This document shows positions 43,842 through 51,536 of a DNA stretch of 54,750 bases, piece by piece. The notes below the pieces were generated by a model. That model worked only from the letters and a program-made list of their open reading frames with translations, made no database searches and had not been told where the DNA came from. How positions within the stretch are numbered: position 1 is the stretch's first letter; each line of letters begins with the position of its first letter. The position numbers and the translations under genes were made by a program. The stretch comes from JBDTRY01 sp039931435. Its GTDB lineage: Bacteria > Acidobacteriota > Thermoanaerobaculia > Gp7-AA8. The stretch lies in assembly GCA_039931435.1 (NCBI GenBank), contig JBDTRY010000004.1, positions 1-54,750 on the forward strand. The letters are read 5' to 3'.

Positions 43842-45064
43842 AACGCCGCGTCATCATCGTCGTTGCTGTGCTGGCCCTCGTCCTGCTCACCGCCGCTTTT
43901 GCCTTCCAGCAGAAATCCGTGACGCGGGGAGCTACGTGGGTGGAAGCGCGCCGAGGAGATCTGGTTCTGGGAGTGGAAGTCACCGGCGAGCTGCAGTCGG
44001 TCAACAGCGTCTCGCTGGGACCACCGCCCTTCGCGGACATCTGGGACTACAAGATTTCCATGATGGCTCCGGAGGGGTCGGACGTTCATCAGGGTGCGCG
44101 TGTGCTGGCATTCGATACGACGGAACTGGCTCGCCAACTTGATGAAAAGCTCGCCGAACGTGACTCGGCCACTACTGAGATCGAAAAGAAGCGGGCCGAC
44201 CTTCAGGTCCAAAGCCGCGAGGAAGAGTTGAAACTGGCCCAGGCGGAAGCCTTGCTCCGGAAGGGTGATCTGAAGCTCGATGCCCCGGACGACATCATCC
44301 AGCAGAACGAACGAAAGCAGATTGAGCTCGACCGCGCCAACGCCAGGCGCGAAGTGGCCTATAGAAAGGGACGTCTGGATCTGCTGCGCCGTTCCGCCGC
44401 CGAAGAAATTCACCTTCTGGAGAACAAACTGCAGACGGCGTCCAACCGCGTGGCGGAGCTGCAGCTGGCTATCGGCAATATGGCGGTGAAGGCGCCCCGC
44501 GACGGGACCGTCGTCTACATCGTCAATCGCCGCAACGAAAAGAAAAAAGTAGGAGACGCAGCCTGGCGTGGCGAAAAGATTCTGGAGATTCCCGACCTGA
44601 AACAAATGAGAGCGAAAGGTGAAATCGACGAGTCCGATGCCGGACGGATATCCACCGGGCAGCGCGTAACGCTTCGCCTCGATGCCCATCCGGACGATGA
44701 GTGGCATGGAACGATCGCTACGATTGCCCGGAGCGTTCAGCGCCAGTCCATGACCAACCCGCTGAAAGTCCTGAGCACGACCATTGCTCTCGACCGCACG
44801 GACCGCAGCCGCATGCGTCCCGGAATGCGCTTCCGGGGTACGGTGGAAACCGGGCGGGTACGAAACGCTCTCCTCATTCCTCTCGACGCTGTCATCACCG
44901 CTGGCGGCAGAACGGCCGTGCGCCGCCGGCTGGGCTTCGGAGTGGACGAGACCTACGTCGAGCTCGGAAGACGCAATGAGGATCAGGTGGAAGTGCTGCG
45001 CGGCCTGGCGCCCGGCGATCACATCCTACGGCGGAGCGAGCCTGAAAAAGAGGAGACGGAATGA
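43838..45064 (+). CDS. HlyD-family periplasmic adaptor, membrane-anchored
   Basis: A 408-aa paralogue of the preceding adaptor with a plain N-terminal anchor (VIIVVAVLALVLLTAAFAF) and no lipobox. The lipoyl half-motif MMAPEGSDVHQGARVLAFDT comes at about residues 76-95, then a long coiled coil (about 100-215), the second half VKAPRDGTVVYIVNRRNEKK, and a barrel domain (STGQRVTLRLDAHPDDEWHG). It starts within the ATGA of the previous stop. Having distinct anchors suggests the three adaptors of this operon are not redundant and may form a mixed hexamer. Confidence 0.9.
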   Translation: MKRRVIIVVAVLALVLLTAAFAFQQKSVTRGATWVEARRGDLVLGVEVTGELQSVNSVSLGPPPFADIWDYKISMMAPEGSDVHQGARVLAFDTTELARQLDEKLAERDSATTEIEKKRADLQVQSREEELKLAQAEALLRKGDLKLDAPDDIIQQNERKQIELDRANARREVAYRKGRLDLLRRSAAEEIHLLENKLQTASNRVAELQLAIGNMAVKAPRDGTVVYIVNRRNEKKKVGDAAWRGEKILEIPDLKQMRAKGEIDESDAGRISTGQRVTLRLDAHPDDEWHGTIATIARSVQRQSMTNPLKVLSTTIALDRTDRSRMRPGMRFRGTVETGRVRNALLIPLDAVITAGGRTAVRRRLGFGVDETYVELGRRNEDQVEVLRGLAPGDHILRRSEPEKEETE

Positions 45065-46320
45065 ATGGCAGGGTGGCCATCGCTGCGGGGCTTGTCGTGG
45101 CTGTCATTCTCTCCGCGGTGGCCTTCACCAACCTGCGCAAGGATGAGATTCCCATACCCCTCTACGTTGTCCGGGAGGGTGTATTCGACCGTCATGTGAC
45201 CGCCGAAGGCAGTCTGGAGGCCGTCGAAGCCACGCCGATCACGCCGCCGGTCGAGGTGCAGGACATGCTCAAGGTGGGATGGATCGCCGAGGATCAATCG
45301 CCGGTGCACGCCGGCGATCCGATCGTGCGATTCGACCCCACCGATCTGGAAAAGATGATGAGCACGGGAGTCGACGACCGGTCGACCGCCGGCAACAAGA
45401 TCATCAAGCTCGGTGCCGACACATCTGCGGCGCGGAACAACCTGGGCCGCGATGCCGGTCAGGCCCAGCGGGAGTTGCAGTCCGCCCGCGAATTTCACCT
45501 CGACGATCCCGACATATTTTCCCGCTATCAGGTCATCGAGTCCGGAATTGACGAAGATCTCGCGGCCCGCAAGAAAGAGTTTGCCGACGGGATGCTTCGC
45601 ATTCGTGAACGCCTGGCGAACGCGGACCGGCAGTTGCTCTCCATCGACGAGCGGAAGGCGGCGCTGAAGATCGGCCAGGCGGAGAGAGGCCTGAAGTCCC
45701 TGACCGTGACGGCCCCGCACGACGGAGTCCTTGTTCTTAAACGCGACTGGCGAGGAGAGATACCACGTGTCGGAAGCAGTGTCTGGAGCGGCCAGACCCT
45801 CGGCGAGATTCCCCGCTCCGGAAAAATGAAGGCGGAAGTGTTCGTGCTGGAAGCTGACTCCGGCGGAATCGCCGTGGGGCAGAAAGCAAAAGTGCGGCTG
45901 GAATCCGATCGGACAAAGGCCTGGGACGCCGTAGTGGACCGGATCGACAAAGTGGCCAAGCCCAGGTATCGGAATGTGCCGGTGCAGTATTTCGGCGTAA
46001 CGCTTGCGCTGCAGCAGACGAACGAAACCATCATGAAACCAGGTGCGCGGGTCTCGGCGACGATCGATCTCGCTCACGAAAAGCAGGCAATCACTATTCC
46101 CCGGGAGGCCCTGTTCGAAAAGAACGGTTCCAAGATCGTTTACGTTCAGACCGGGGGCAAGTTCATTCCCACGCCTGTCGAGACTGGAATCGCCTCGGCC
46201 GGACGGATCCTCATCTCCAGGGGATTGGCTGCCGGCACCCGGATCGCCCTTCGGGATCCATTGGAAACGCAGGAGCGCGACCGGGGAAATCACCGTCCGG
46301 ACAACGAGTCCGGCCGATGA
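45061..46320 (+). CDS. HlyD-family periplasmic adaptor, third paralogue
   Basis: A 419-aa adaptor with an N-terminal membrane segment (VAIAAGLVVAVILSAVAF). It shows the same order as its neighbours: lipoyl half (WIAEDQSPVHAGDPIVRFDP), a shorter helical hairpin (about residues 95-215), second half VTAPHDGVLVLKRDWRGEIP, beta-barrel, and a complete membrane-proximal domain (ITIPREALFEKNGSKIVYVQ), the last being characteristic of MacA-type proteins. It overlaps the permease gene by ATGA at 46317-46320. Confidence 0.9.
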   Translation: MNGRVAIAAGLVVAVILSAVAFTNLRKDEIPIPLYVVREGVFDRHVTAEGSLEAVEATPITPPVEVQDMLKVGWIAEDQSPVHAGDPIVRFDPTDLEKMMSTGVDDRSTAGNKIIKLGADTSAARNNLGRDAGQAQRELQSAREFHLDDPDIFSRYQVIESGIDEDLAARKKEFADGMLRIRERLANADRQLLSIDERKAALKIGQAERGLKSLTVTAPHDGVLVLKRDWRGEIPRVGSSVWSGQTLGEIPRSGKMKAEVFVLEADSGGIAVGQKAKVRLESDRTKAWDAVVDRIDKVAKPRYRNVPVQYFGVTLALQQTNETIMKPGARVSATIDLAHEKQAITIPREALFEKNGSKIVYVQTGGKFIPTPVETGIASAGRILISRGLAAGTRIALRDPLETQERDRGNHRPDNESGR

Positions 46321-47552
46321 ACCTGGTCGAAGCCATCCAGACCGCGCTGGCCAATCTCGCCAAACACAAGCTTCGCAGCGTGCTGACGATGCTGGGGATG
46401 ATCTTCGGCGTGGGTTCGGTCATCGCCATGCTTTCGATTGGCGGGGGAGCAGAAAAAGCGGCGCTTCAGGCCATCGACCGCCTGGGCATTCACAATGTTC
46501 TGGTCAAAGGAAAGGACATCCGCGAAGAGGAATTGCGCGAGATCAGAAAAAAATCGCTGGGGGTGTCGCTGCGGGACGGAGAGGCCATCGAGGAGGCGGT
46601 CGAAGGTGTCGACACTGTGCTGCCACGGGTGGAGATCAAGACGTGGAAGATTCAGTCCTCGACAACCAGGACCAAAGCGAAGGTCTACGGATTGTCCTGG
46701 AAGCAGCCCCACGTCACGGTCATGCCCCTGCAGGAAGGCCGCTTTTTCGACAGGTTCGATGAGGATGAACATGCCCCCGTGGCAGTCATCGGAGAGGCAG
46801 TGAAGCGGGACCTTTTCGGATTCGAGCCTGCCGTCGGACGGCAGATCAAAGTGAACGACGTCTGGCTGAATGTCATCGGAGTCCTCGCTCCCGCGGACGA
46901 CAGTTCGAACTCGGTGAAGGACATTCCCGTCACCTCGAGCATGCGGCACATCTACATGCCGTTCACTACCGCGGTGAGCAAGTTCGATCGTGATCCCCTG
47001 CAGTCGCCTCTGGACGAGCTGGTGGTGCAGTTGAAACCACAGGGCTCCACTCTGGTGGCCGCTTCGGTAATCAGGCCCCTGCTCGACCGGCTTCACGGCG
47101 GCGCGGATGATTACGAGCTGGTGGTGCCCGAGGCCCTTCTCGAACAGAGCCGCCGCACACAGAGGTTGTTCAACATCGTCATGGGCTCGATCGCCGGGAT
47201 TTCGCTGCTCGTCGGCGGCATTGGCATCATGAACATCATGCTTGCATCCGTGCTCGAACGGACTCGGGAGATCGGAGTGCGGCGGGCACTGGGGGCCCGC
47301 CCGAAAGACATCCGCGCCCAGTTCGTCATCGAATCGTTCGCCATCAGCTTTCTTGGCGGAATCATAGGAATCATCCTGGGCCTTCTGCTGGCAAAGGGCG
47401 TGGCGGCGTTTGCGGGCTGGCCAACGGTGGTGAGCATCGCCTCGATTTTTCTGTCTACCGGAGTATCTTTCCTCGTGGGCTGGGTATCGGGCATCTACCC
47501 GGCCACGCGCGCCGCCAGTCTTGATCCGATCGAAGCGCTGCGCTACGAGTAG
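46317..47552 (+). CDS. MacB-type ABC transporter permease without fused ATPase
   Basis: A 411-aa FtsX/MacB permease: an N-terminal helix (SVLTMLGMIFGVGSVIAMLS), a periplasmic MacB_PCD domain of about 220 residues, then three helices (IAGISLLVGGIGIMNIMLAS, FAISFLGGIIGIILGLLLA, SIFLSTGVSFLVGWVSGI) and the typical ending YPATRAASLDPIEALRYE. MacB itself carries an N-terminal ATPase, which is absent, and no ABC ATPase gene is found in the window, so the ATPase must come from elsewhere. With its three coupled adaptors it probably exports a peptide, lipid or macrolide-like substrate. Confidence 0.92.
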   Translation: MNLVEAIQTALANLAKHKLRSVLTMLGMIFGVGSVIAMLSIGGGAEKAALQAIDRLGIHNVLVKGKDIREEELREIRKKSLGVSLRDGEAIEEAVEGVDTVLPRVEIKTWKIQSSTTRTKAKVYGLSWKQPHVTVMPLQEGRFFDRFDEDEHAPVAVIGEAVKRDLFGFEPAVGRQIKVNDVWLNVIGVLAPADDSSNSVKDIPVTSSMRHIYMPFTTAVSKFDRDPLQSPLDELVVQLKPQGSTLVAASVIRPLLDRLHGGADDYELVVPEALLEQSRRTQRLFNIVMGSIAGISLLVGGIGIMNIMLASVLERTREIGVRRALGARPKDIRAQFVIESFAISFLGGIIGIILGLLLAKGVAAFAGWPTVVSIASIFLSTGVSFLVGWVSGIYPATRAASLDPIEALRYE

Positions 47553-47586
47553 TCGCTAAGTCCTCAGTTGCTTGGGGCTTTTCTCT

Positions 47587-47681
47587 CTTCTCCCCGCCAG
47601 TGCTGTCGCCACGTCGGTATCGTCTTCGGGGAGAAGGGGCGGGGATGAGGGGTATCGGCCTCGGAGATCCGCTGCCCCCGA
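47587..47681. repeat. Family B repeat, copy 2 (left flank of the DUF559 gene)
   Basis: A hairpin CTTCTCCCCG (47587-47596) / CGGGGAGAAG (47627-47636), then GGGCGGGGATGAGGGG and a tail CGGCCTCGGAGATCCGCTGC. The same unit with the same tail recurs in direct orientation at 48201-48299, so the DUF559 gene lies between direct repeats of about 95 bp. Confidence 0.88.
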
Positions 47682-47696
47682 GGTACTCTTCATCCC

Positions 47697-48077
47697 ATGC
47701 GCATGCAGCGTCGTGGAGCGCCGCGGGAGATCGAACGCCATTTGCGGCAGTCGATGACGGACGCAGAAAGGCTGGTCTGGGCCATCCTGCGCGAGCGACG
47801 TCTGGCGCGGTGGAAGTTCCGCCGGCAGCACCGGTTGGAGATCGCGATCGTCGACTTTTACTGTCCGCGATTGAGGCTCGCCTTCGAACTGGACGGCGAT
47901 CCGCATTTCACCGAGGCGGGCAGGGCCGCAGACTTGTCGCGGGACGAGCGGCTGGCGAATGCAGGGATTGCGGTGTTGCGCTTCGAGAACGTCGAAGTCG
48001 AGTCGAACCCGGGACTGAGCGCTGAGAAAATCGCGCGCGTGTGCGAGGAGAGGGCGGCGGCGTTGGGGCTGCGTTGA
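47697..48077 (+). CDS. DUF559 endonuclease-like protein
   Basis: A 126-aa protein of the DUF559 family, related to very-short-patch-repair (Vsr) and restriction-fold endonucleases. The family pattern is clear: MTDAERLVWAILRERRLARW, then FRRQHRLEIAIVDFYCPRLR, and FELDGDPHF with the Asp/Glu residues expected to bind metal. A biological role for these single-domain proteins is not established. It starts 15 bp after one family B element and ends 23 bp before another in inverted orientation. ATG 47703 is an alternative start. Confidence 0.85.
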   Translation: MRMQRRGAPREIERHLRQSMTDAERLVWAILRERRLARWKFRRQHRLEIAIVDFYCPRLRLAFELDGDPHFTEAGRAADLSRDERLANAGIAVLRFENVEVESNPGLSAEKIARVCEERAAALGLR

Positions 48078-48100
48078 AGGGCTTGGGGAATCCCGGTTGC

Positions 48101-48169
48101 CCCTCATCCCCGGCCCTTCTCCCCGAAGTGTGACCGTTCCTCGATGGCAGCGCTGCGGGCGGGGAGAAG
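48101..48169. repeat. Family B repeat, copy 3 (inverted)
   Basis: CCCTCATCCCCGGCCCTTCT at the left and GGCGGGGAGAAGGGAG at the right: the family B unit in reverse orientation. With copy 4 at 48201 it makes a large inverted repeat able to fold into a long hairpin immediately after the DUF559 gene. Confidence 0.85.
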
Positions 48170-48200
48170 GGAGACGCTCTTCCTTGCACGCTACTTCTCC

Positions 48201-48299
48201 CTTCTCCCCGCCAGGGCTGCCGCCCGAAATGCAGCGAGTGTCTTCGGGGAGAAGGGGCGGGGATGAGGGGCCTCGGCCTCGGAGATCCGCTGCGCCCGA
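48201..48299. repeat. Family B repeat, copy 4 (right flank, direct)
   Basis: CTTCTCCCCGCCAG, then TCTTCGGGGAGAAGGGGCGG, GGATGAGGGG and the tail CGGCCTCGGAGATCCGCTGC. It is nearly identical to copy 2 at 47587, including the tail. It ends 91 bp before the cupin gene. Confidence 0.88.
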
Positions 48300-48389
48300 T
48301 CACGGCAGACTGATACGATTGACGACGAGAAGCGCTGGCGAGATCCGCATACTGCCCCAGAACCATCAAAGACGATCACGGAGTCGAGT

Positions 48390-48950
48390 ATGACATCGAT
48401 ACAGAGAGATCCGAAAGTTCCCGATGTCATCGGCGGGCCTGAGCTGCTTGCAAAACACTCTCTGGTCAACGAAGAGGGCAGACTGCGCGGAAATCCGATC
48501 GATGGTGTGACCTTCCGCGCGGTTCGGCCTGTCCCCCATGAGGACGGGCATCTGACCGAGGTCATACGCGCCAGTTGGGAGGAACTTGTGGATCCTGTGG
48601 TGCAGGTGCACCTGACCACAACATTTCCGGGACGCATTCGCGCCTGGGGCCTGCACCAGGAGAGCACGGACCGCCTGTTCGTCGTCAGCGGCATGATCAG
48701 AATCGTCGTCTTCGACGGCCGCAATGATTCCCCGACGCGGGGACAATTGAATGAATTTCCCGTGAGCGAGAAGAACCCCGGCCTGCTGATCATTCCTCCC
48801 AACCTCTACCACGGCTGGAAGAACATCGGCACGACGGAAGCCGTGATCATCAACATGCCTACGCGAATGTACGATTACGAATCGCCCGATGCCCTGGACC
48901 TCCCGTGGGATTCCGAAGCCGCTCTGCGCATCGTGCCCTACCGGTGGTGA
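48390..48950 (+). CDS. RmlC-like cupin (dTDP-4-dehydrorhamnose 3,5-epimerase related)
   Basis: A 186-aa cupin. WGLHQESTDRLFVVSGMIRI (about residues 89-108) matches the RmlC pattern in which the His of LHxQ is the catalytic base, and PGLLIIPPNLYHGWKNIG is the second cupin block. It is close to RmlC length, but the sequence beyond PTRMYDYESPDALDLPWDSE differs from rhamnose-pathway enzymes and no rmlABD genes are near, so it may act on another nucleotide sugar or be a sugar isomerase of unknown substrate. GGAGTCGAG lies just before the ATG. The gap 48951-49121 to the vapBC promoter shows no gene. Confidence 0.75.
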   Translation: MTSIQRDPKVPDVIGGPELLAKHSLVNEEGRLRGNPIDGVTFRAVRPVPHEDGHLTEVIRASWEELVDPVVQVHLTTTFPGRIRAWGLHQESTDRLFVVSGMIRIVVFDGRNDSPTRGQLNEFPVSEKNPGLLIIPPNLYHGWKNIGTTEAVIINMPTRMYDYESPDALDLPWDSEAALRIVPYRW

Positions 48951-49121
48951 CCGTGCCGGTCACGTTCGTATGGCTGTCCGTACTTTTCTGCAGTGCTTTC
49001 GACGTCCGGCCGACGCGAACACATCAGACCAGCCATCGAATCCGTCCTCCGTCAGACGCGCATCCTCGTCGAGGCGGTGGCAGTGTAGAAGGCCAGGTAC
49101 GAATAACGGCTGTTTGGTGTG

Positions 49122-49150
49122 TTGACATATTTATGTCGGTCACGTATGTT
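49122..49150 (+). promoter_or_regulatory. vapBC promoter with an overlapping palindromic operator
   Basis: A textbook -35 TTGACA (49122-49127), a 17-bp spacer and TATGTT (49145-49150). GACATA-TT-TATGTC (49124-49137) is an exact 6-bp inverted repeat overlapping the -35 and the spacer, where a VapB-VapC complex would block polymerase. The transcript would start near 49157, only a few nt before the vapB ATG at 49161, so it may be leaderless. Confidence 0.75.
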
Positions 49151-49160
49151 TTGATGCTCC

Positions 49161-49397
49161 ATGCGCACAACAGTACGGCTGGATGAGGAACTCCTGAAGG
49201 AAGCGAAGGCGCTGGCCAACGAGACCGGGCGGACTTTAACCAGCGTCATCGAGGAGGCTCTGCAACAGACTCTGCGACGCCGGGAGAGTCTGGCAGCGCG
49301 CCGTCCGGTCCGCCTTCCGCTTCATAAGGGCAAGCTTCGTCCCGGTGTGGACCTGAACGATTCATCGAGCCTGCTCGACCTCATGGACGGCCGGTGA
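49161..49397 (+). CDS. vapB: VapB-type ribbon-helix-helix antitoxin
   Basis: A 78-aa antitoxin. MRTTVRLDEELLKEAKALAN is a ribbon-helix-helix DNA-binding domain: the strand RTTVRLD, then two helices through SVIEEALQQTLRRRE. The C-terminal half (LRPGVDLNDSSSLLDLMDG) is the usual flexible toxin-binding tail. It neutralises the PIN toxin encoded next and represses its own promoter. There is no ribosome binding site, in agreement with a leaderless message. Its stop overlaps the vapC GTG (49394-49397). Confidence 0.9.
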   Translation: MRTTVRLDEELLKEAKALANETGRTLTSVIEEALQQTLRRRESLAARRPVRLPLHKGKLRPGVDLNDSSSLLDLMDGR

Positions 49398-49828
49398 TCC
49401 TGATCGACGTCAACGTTCTGATCTATGCCTTTTCCAACGCGGCGGAAAGGCATGCGGAATATCGGCAGTGGCTGGAATCGACGATCGAAGGGGTGCAGGC
49501 CTATGGAGTTTCGGAACTCATTCTGAGCAGCTTCGTTCGCATTGTCACCCATCCACGGGTGCTCGACCCTCCGGCGGCGCTCGATACGGCGATCCGCTTC
49601 TGCACGGTCGTGCGAGATCAACCCAACGCCGTGGTACTGACGCCGGGCTCACGCCACTGGTCGATCTTCGTCGACCTTTGCCGATCCACCGAATCGAGAG
49701 GAAATCTCATTTCGGACGCCTATCTTGCCGCCCTTGCCATCGAAACGGGCTCGGAACTGATTTCGACGGATCGGGATTTCACCCGCTTTCCAAAGCTGAA
49801 GTGGCGGCATCCGCTGGCAGCCGGATAG
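49394..49828 (+). CDS. vapC: VapC-type PIN-domain ribonuclease toxin
   Basis: A 144-aa PIN-domain protein with all four acidic active-site residues in place: Asp5 (ILIDVNVLIYAF), Glu41 (GVSELILSSFVRI), Asp108 (NLISDAYLAALA) and Asp126 (ISTDRDFTRF). Such toxins cleave tRNA or rRNA in a Mg2+-dependent way when VapB is degraded; the exact RNA target is unknown. Translated from GTG coupled to vapB by a GTGA overlap, which favours antitoxin excess. The HPRVLDPP segment is typical of a VapC subgroup. Confidence 0.9.
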   Translation: MILIDVNVLIYAFSNAAERHAEYRQWLESTIEGVQAYGVSELILSSFVRIVTHPRVLDPPAALDTAIRFCTVVRDQPNAVVLTPGSRHWSIFVDLCRSTESRGNLISDAYLAALAIETGSELISTDRDFTRFPKLKWRHPLAAG

Positions 49829-49928
49829 CGTGATGCAGAAATGACGCAGCTATTACGGCGTAACCCGGGCACTCTCTTCTGCCGCCTCGCGCTTCTCACC
49901 TCTCACCGCTACGCTTCCCCCGGCGGCA

Positions 49929-49946
49929 TATAATCAGCCATCCGGA
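49929..49946 (+). promoter_or_regulatory. -10 box and ribosome binding site of the kynurenine operon
   Basis: A perfect TATAAT at 49929-49934, 19 nt before the nbaC start codon, with GGAG at 49943-49946. The expected -35 position (about 49906-49911) reads CCGCTA and is poor, so an activator may be required. Confidence 0.5.
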
Positions 49947-49953
49947 GACCAAT

Positions 49954-50469
49954 ATGAAGCTCGAACCTCTCAATTTCATGAAGTGGATCGAAGAGAACAG
50001 GCACCTTCTGAAGCCGCCGGTGATGAACAAGAAGGTCTTCGAAAGCGACGAGTTCATCGTCATGGTCGTCGGCGGGCCGAATTCGCGAAAGGATTTTCAC
50101 GTCGACGAGGGCCCGGAGTTCTTCTACCAGCTCGAAGGGGAGATGGTCCTGAAGACAGTCCAGGACGGCGCGATCGTGGACGTTCCCATCCGGGCTGGCG
50201 AGGTCTTTCTCCTGCCCCCGCTCGTGCCGCACTCACCCCAGCGAATGGCCGAATCGGTGGGGCTCGTTCTGGAACGCCGCCGGCTTTCCAATGAACTGGA
50301 TGGGCTGCAGTGGTACTGCGAAAACTGCTCGAACCTTCTTTACGAGGAGTTCTTTCCGCTGGAGAACATCGAGAAAGATTTCCCTCCGGTCTTCGACCGC
50401 TTTTTCGCCAGTGAGGAGAAGCGAACCTGCAAGCGCTGCGGAAGGGTGATGGCTGCTCCTCGGAAATGA
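49954..50469 (+). CDS. nbaC: 3-hydroxyanthranilate 3,4-dioxygenase
   Basis: A 171-aa cupin that opens the ring of 3-hydroxyanthranilate to 2-amino-3-carboxymuconate semialdehyde. Fe(II) ligands His49, Glu55 (DFHVDEGPEFFYQLEG) and His93 (LVPHSPQR) match the bacterial enzyme with a constant 2-residue offset from His51/Glu57/His95 of Cupriavidus. The C terminus has the extra rubredoxin-like site Cys122/Cys125 and Cys159/Cys162 found in bacterial and fungal forms. First gene of a four-gene operon; its stop overlaps the next start in ATGA. Confidence 0.95.
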   Translation: MKLEPLNFMKWIEENRHLLKPPVMNKKVFESDEFIVMVVGGPNSRKDFHVDEGPEFFYQLEGEMVLKTVQDGAIVDVPIRAGEVFLLPPLVPHSPQRMAESVGLVLERRRLSNELDGLQWYCENCSNLLYEEFFPLENIEKDFPPVFDRFFASEEKRTCKRCGRVMAAPRK

Positions 50470-51536
50470 GCTCGCCGAAGATCGACATCCACACGCATAT
50501 CCTTCCGGAAAACTGGCCTGATCTGAAGGCCCGTTACGGATACGGCGGATTTGTTCAACTGGATCATCACCGTCCTGGTTCAGCCCGGATGATGATGGAT
50601 GGCAAGTTCTTTCGGGAGATTGAAAGCAACTGCTGGGATCCGCTCGTCCGCCTGGAGGATTGCGGCAAGCATGGAGTGACCATGCAGGTGTTGTCCACGG
50701 TTCCGGTGATGTTCAGCTACTGGACTCCGCCGGCGGACGGTCTCGACCTCTCCAGGATACTGAACGACCACATCGCCTCCGTTGTTCATTCGTACCCCAA
50801 CCGATTTACCGGACTGGCCACGCTGCCCATGCAGAAGGCTGATCTGGCGATCGGGGAGCTGGAACGCGCCGTGCGCCAACTGGGGCTGTCCGGGGCCCAG
50901 ATCGGCACGAACGTGAACGGCGCCAACCTGGACAGCCCGGAGGTGTTCGCAGTGCTCGAGGCGGCTTCGGATCTCGGAGCAGCTATCTTCGTGCATCCAT
51001 GGGAAATGCTCGGCCGGGAGAGAATGCCGAAGTACTGGTTGCCGTGGCTCGTGGGCATGCCCGCGGAGACCTCCCTGGCACTCTGTTCGCTGATTTTCAG
51101 CGGAACGCTCTCCCGGCTGCCCGACCTTCGGGTGGCGGTAGCGCATGGCGGGGGCGCTTTTCCGGCAACGATCGGGCGCATCGATCGAGGTTTCCAATCC
51201 CGGCCTGATCTCTGCGCTGTCGATTGCAACGTCAATCCCCGGGAGTTCCTCCATCGCATCGTTTTCGATTCGCTGGTCCACGACCCGCTGATGCTGCGCT
51301 ACCTGCATGACCTCGTCGGCCCCGAGCACATCGCCATGGGCAGTGACTATCCGTTCCCGCTCGGTGAGGCCGGTCCCGGGATACTCATCGAAAGCTCTTC
51401 GTTCGATGAGGCCACCAAATCGCGGATGCTTTACGAAACCGCCGCGGAATGGCTCGCTCTGGACAGGACCCTGCTCAGTGGGCACTCCGCCCCCGGCCAA
51501 TCATCGACGGCGCAGGAACCATCAAGAAATCCGTAA
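50466..51536 (+). CDS. nbaD: 2-amino-3-carboxymuconate-6-semialdehyde decarboxylase (ACMSD)
   Basis: A 356-aa amidohydrolase-fold, zinc-dependent decarboxylase that diverts ACMS away from quinolinate/NAD formation to 2-aminomuconate semialdehyde. The metal site is intact: His9 and His11 (KIDIHTHILP), His177 (IFVHPWEML), a His at about 227 (VAVAHGGGAF) and Asp294 (MGSDYPFPLGE), almost the same numbering as the Pseudomonas fluorescens enzyme. The C terminus has about 15 extra polar residues. Coupled to nbaC by ATGA and to kynU by a TAATG junction. Confidence 0.95.
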   Translation: MSSPKIDIHTHILPENWPDLKARYGYGGFVQLDHHRPGSARMMMDGKFFREIESNCWDPLVRLEDCGKHGVTMQVLSTVPVMFSYWTPPADGLDLSRILNDHIASVVHSYPNRFTGLATLPMQKADLAIGELERAVRQLGLSGAQIGTNVNGANLDSPEVFAVLEAASDLGAAIFVHPWEMLGRERMPKYWLPWLVGMPAETSLALCSLIFSGTLSRLPDLRVAVAHGGGAFPATIGRIDRGFQSRPDLCAVDCNVNPREFLHRIVFDSLVHDPLMLRYLHDLVGPEHIAMGSDYPFPLGEAGPGILIESSSFDEATKSRMLYETAAEWLALDRTLLSGHSAPGQSSTAQEPSRNP

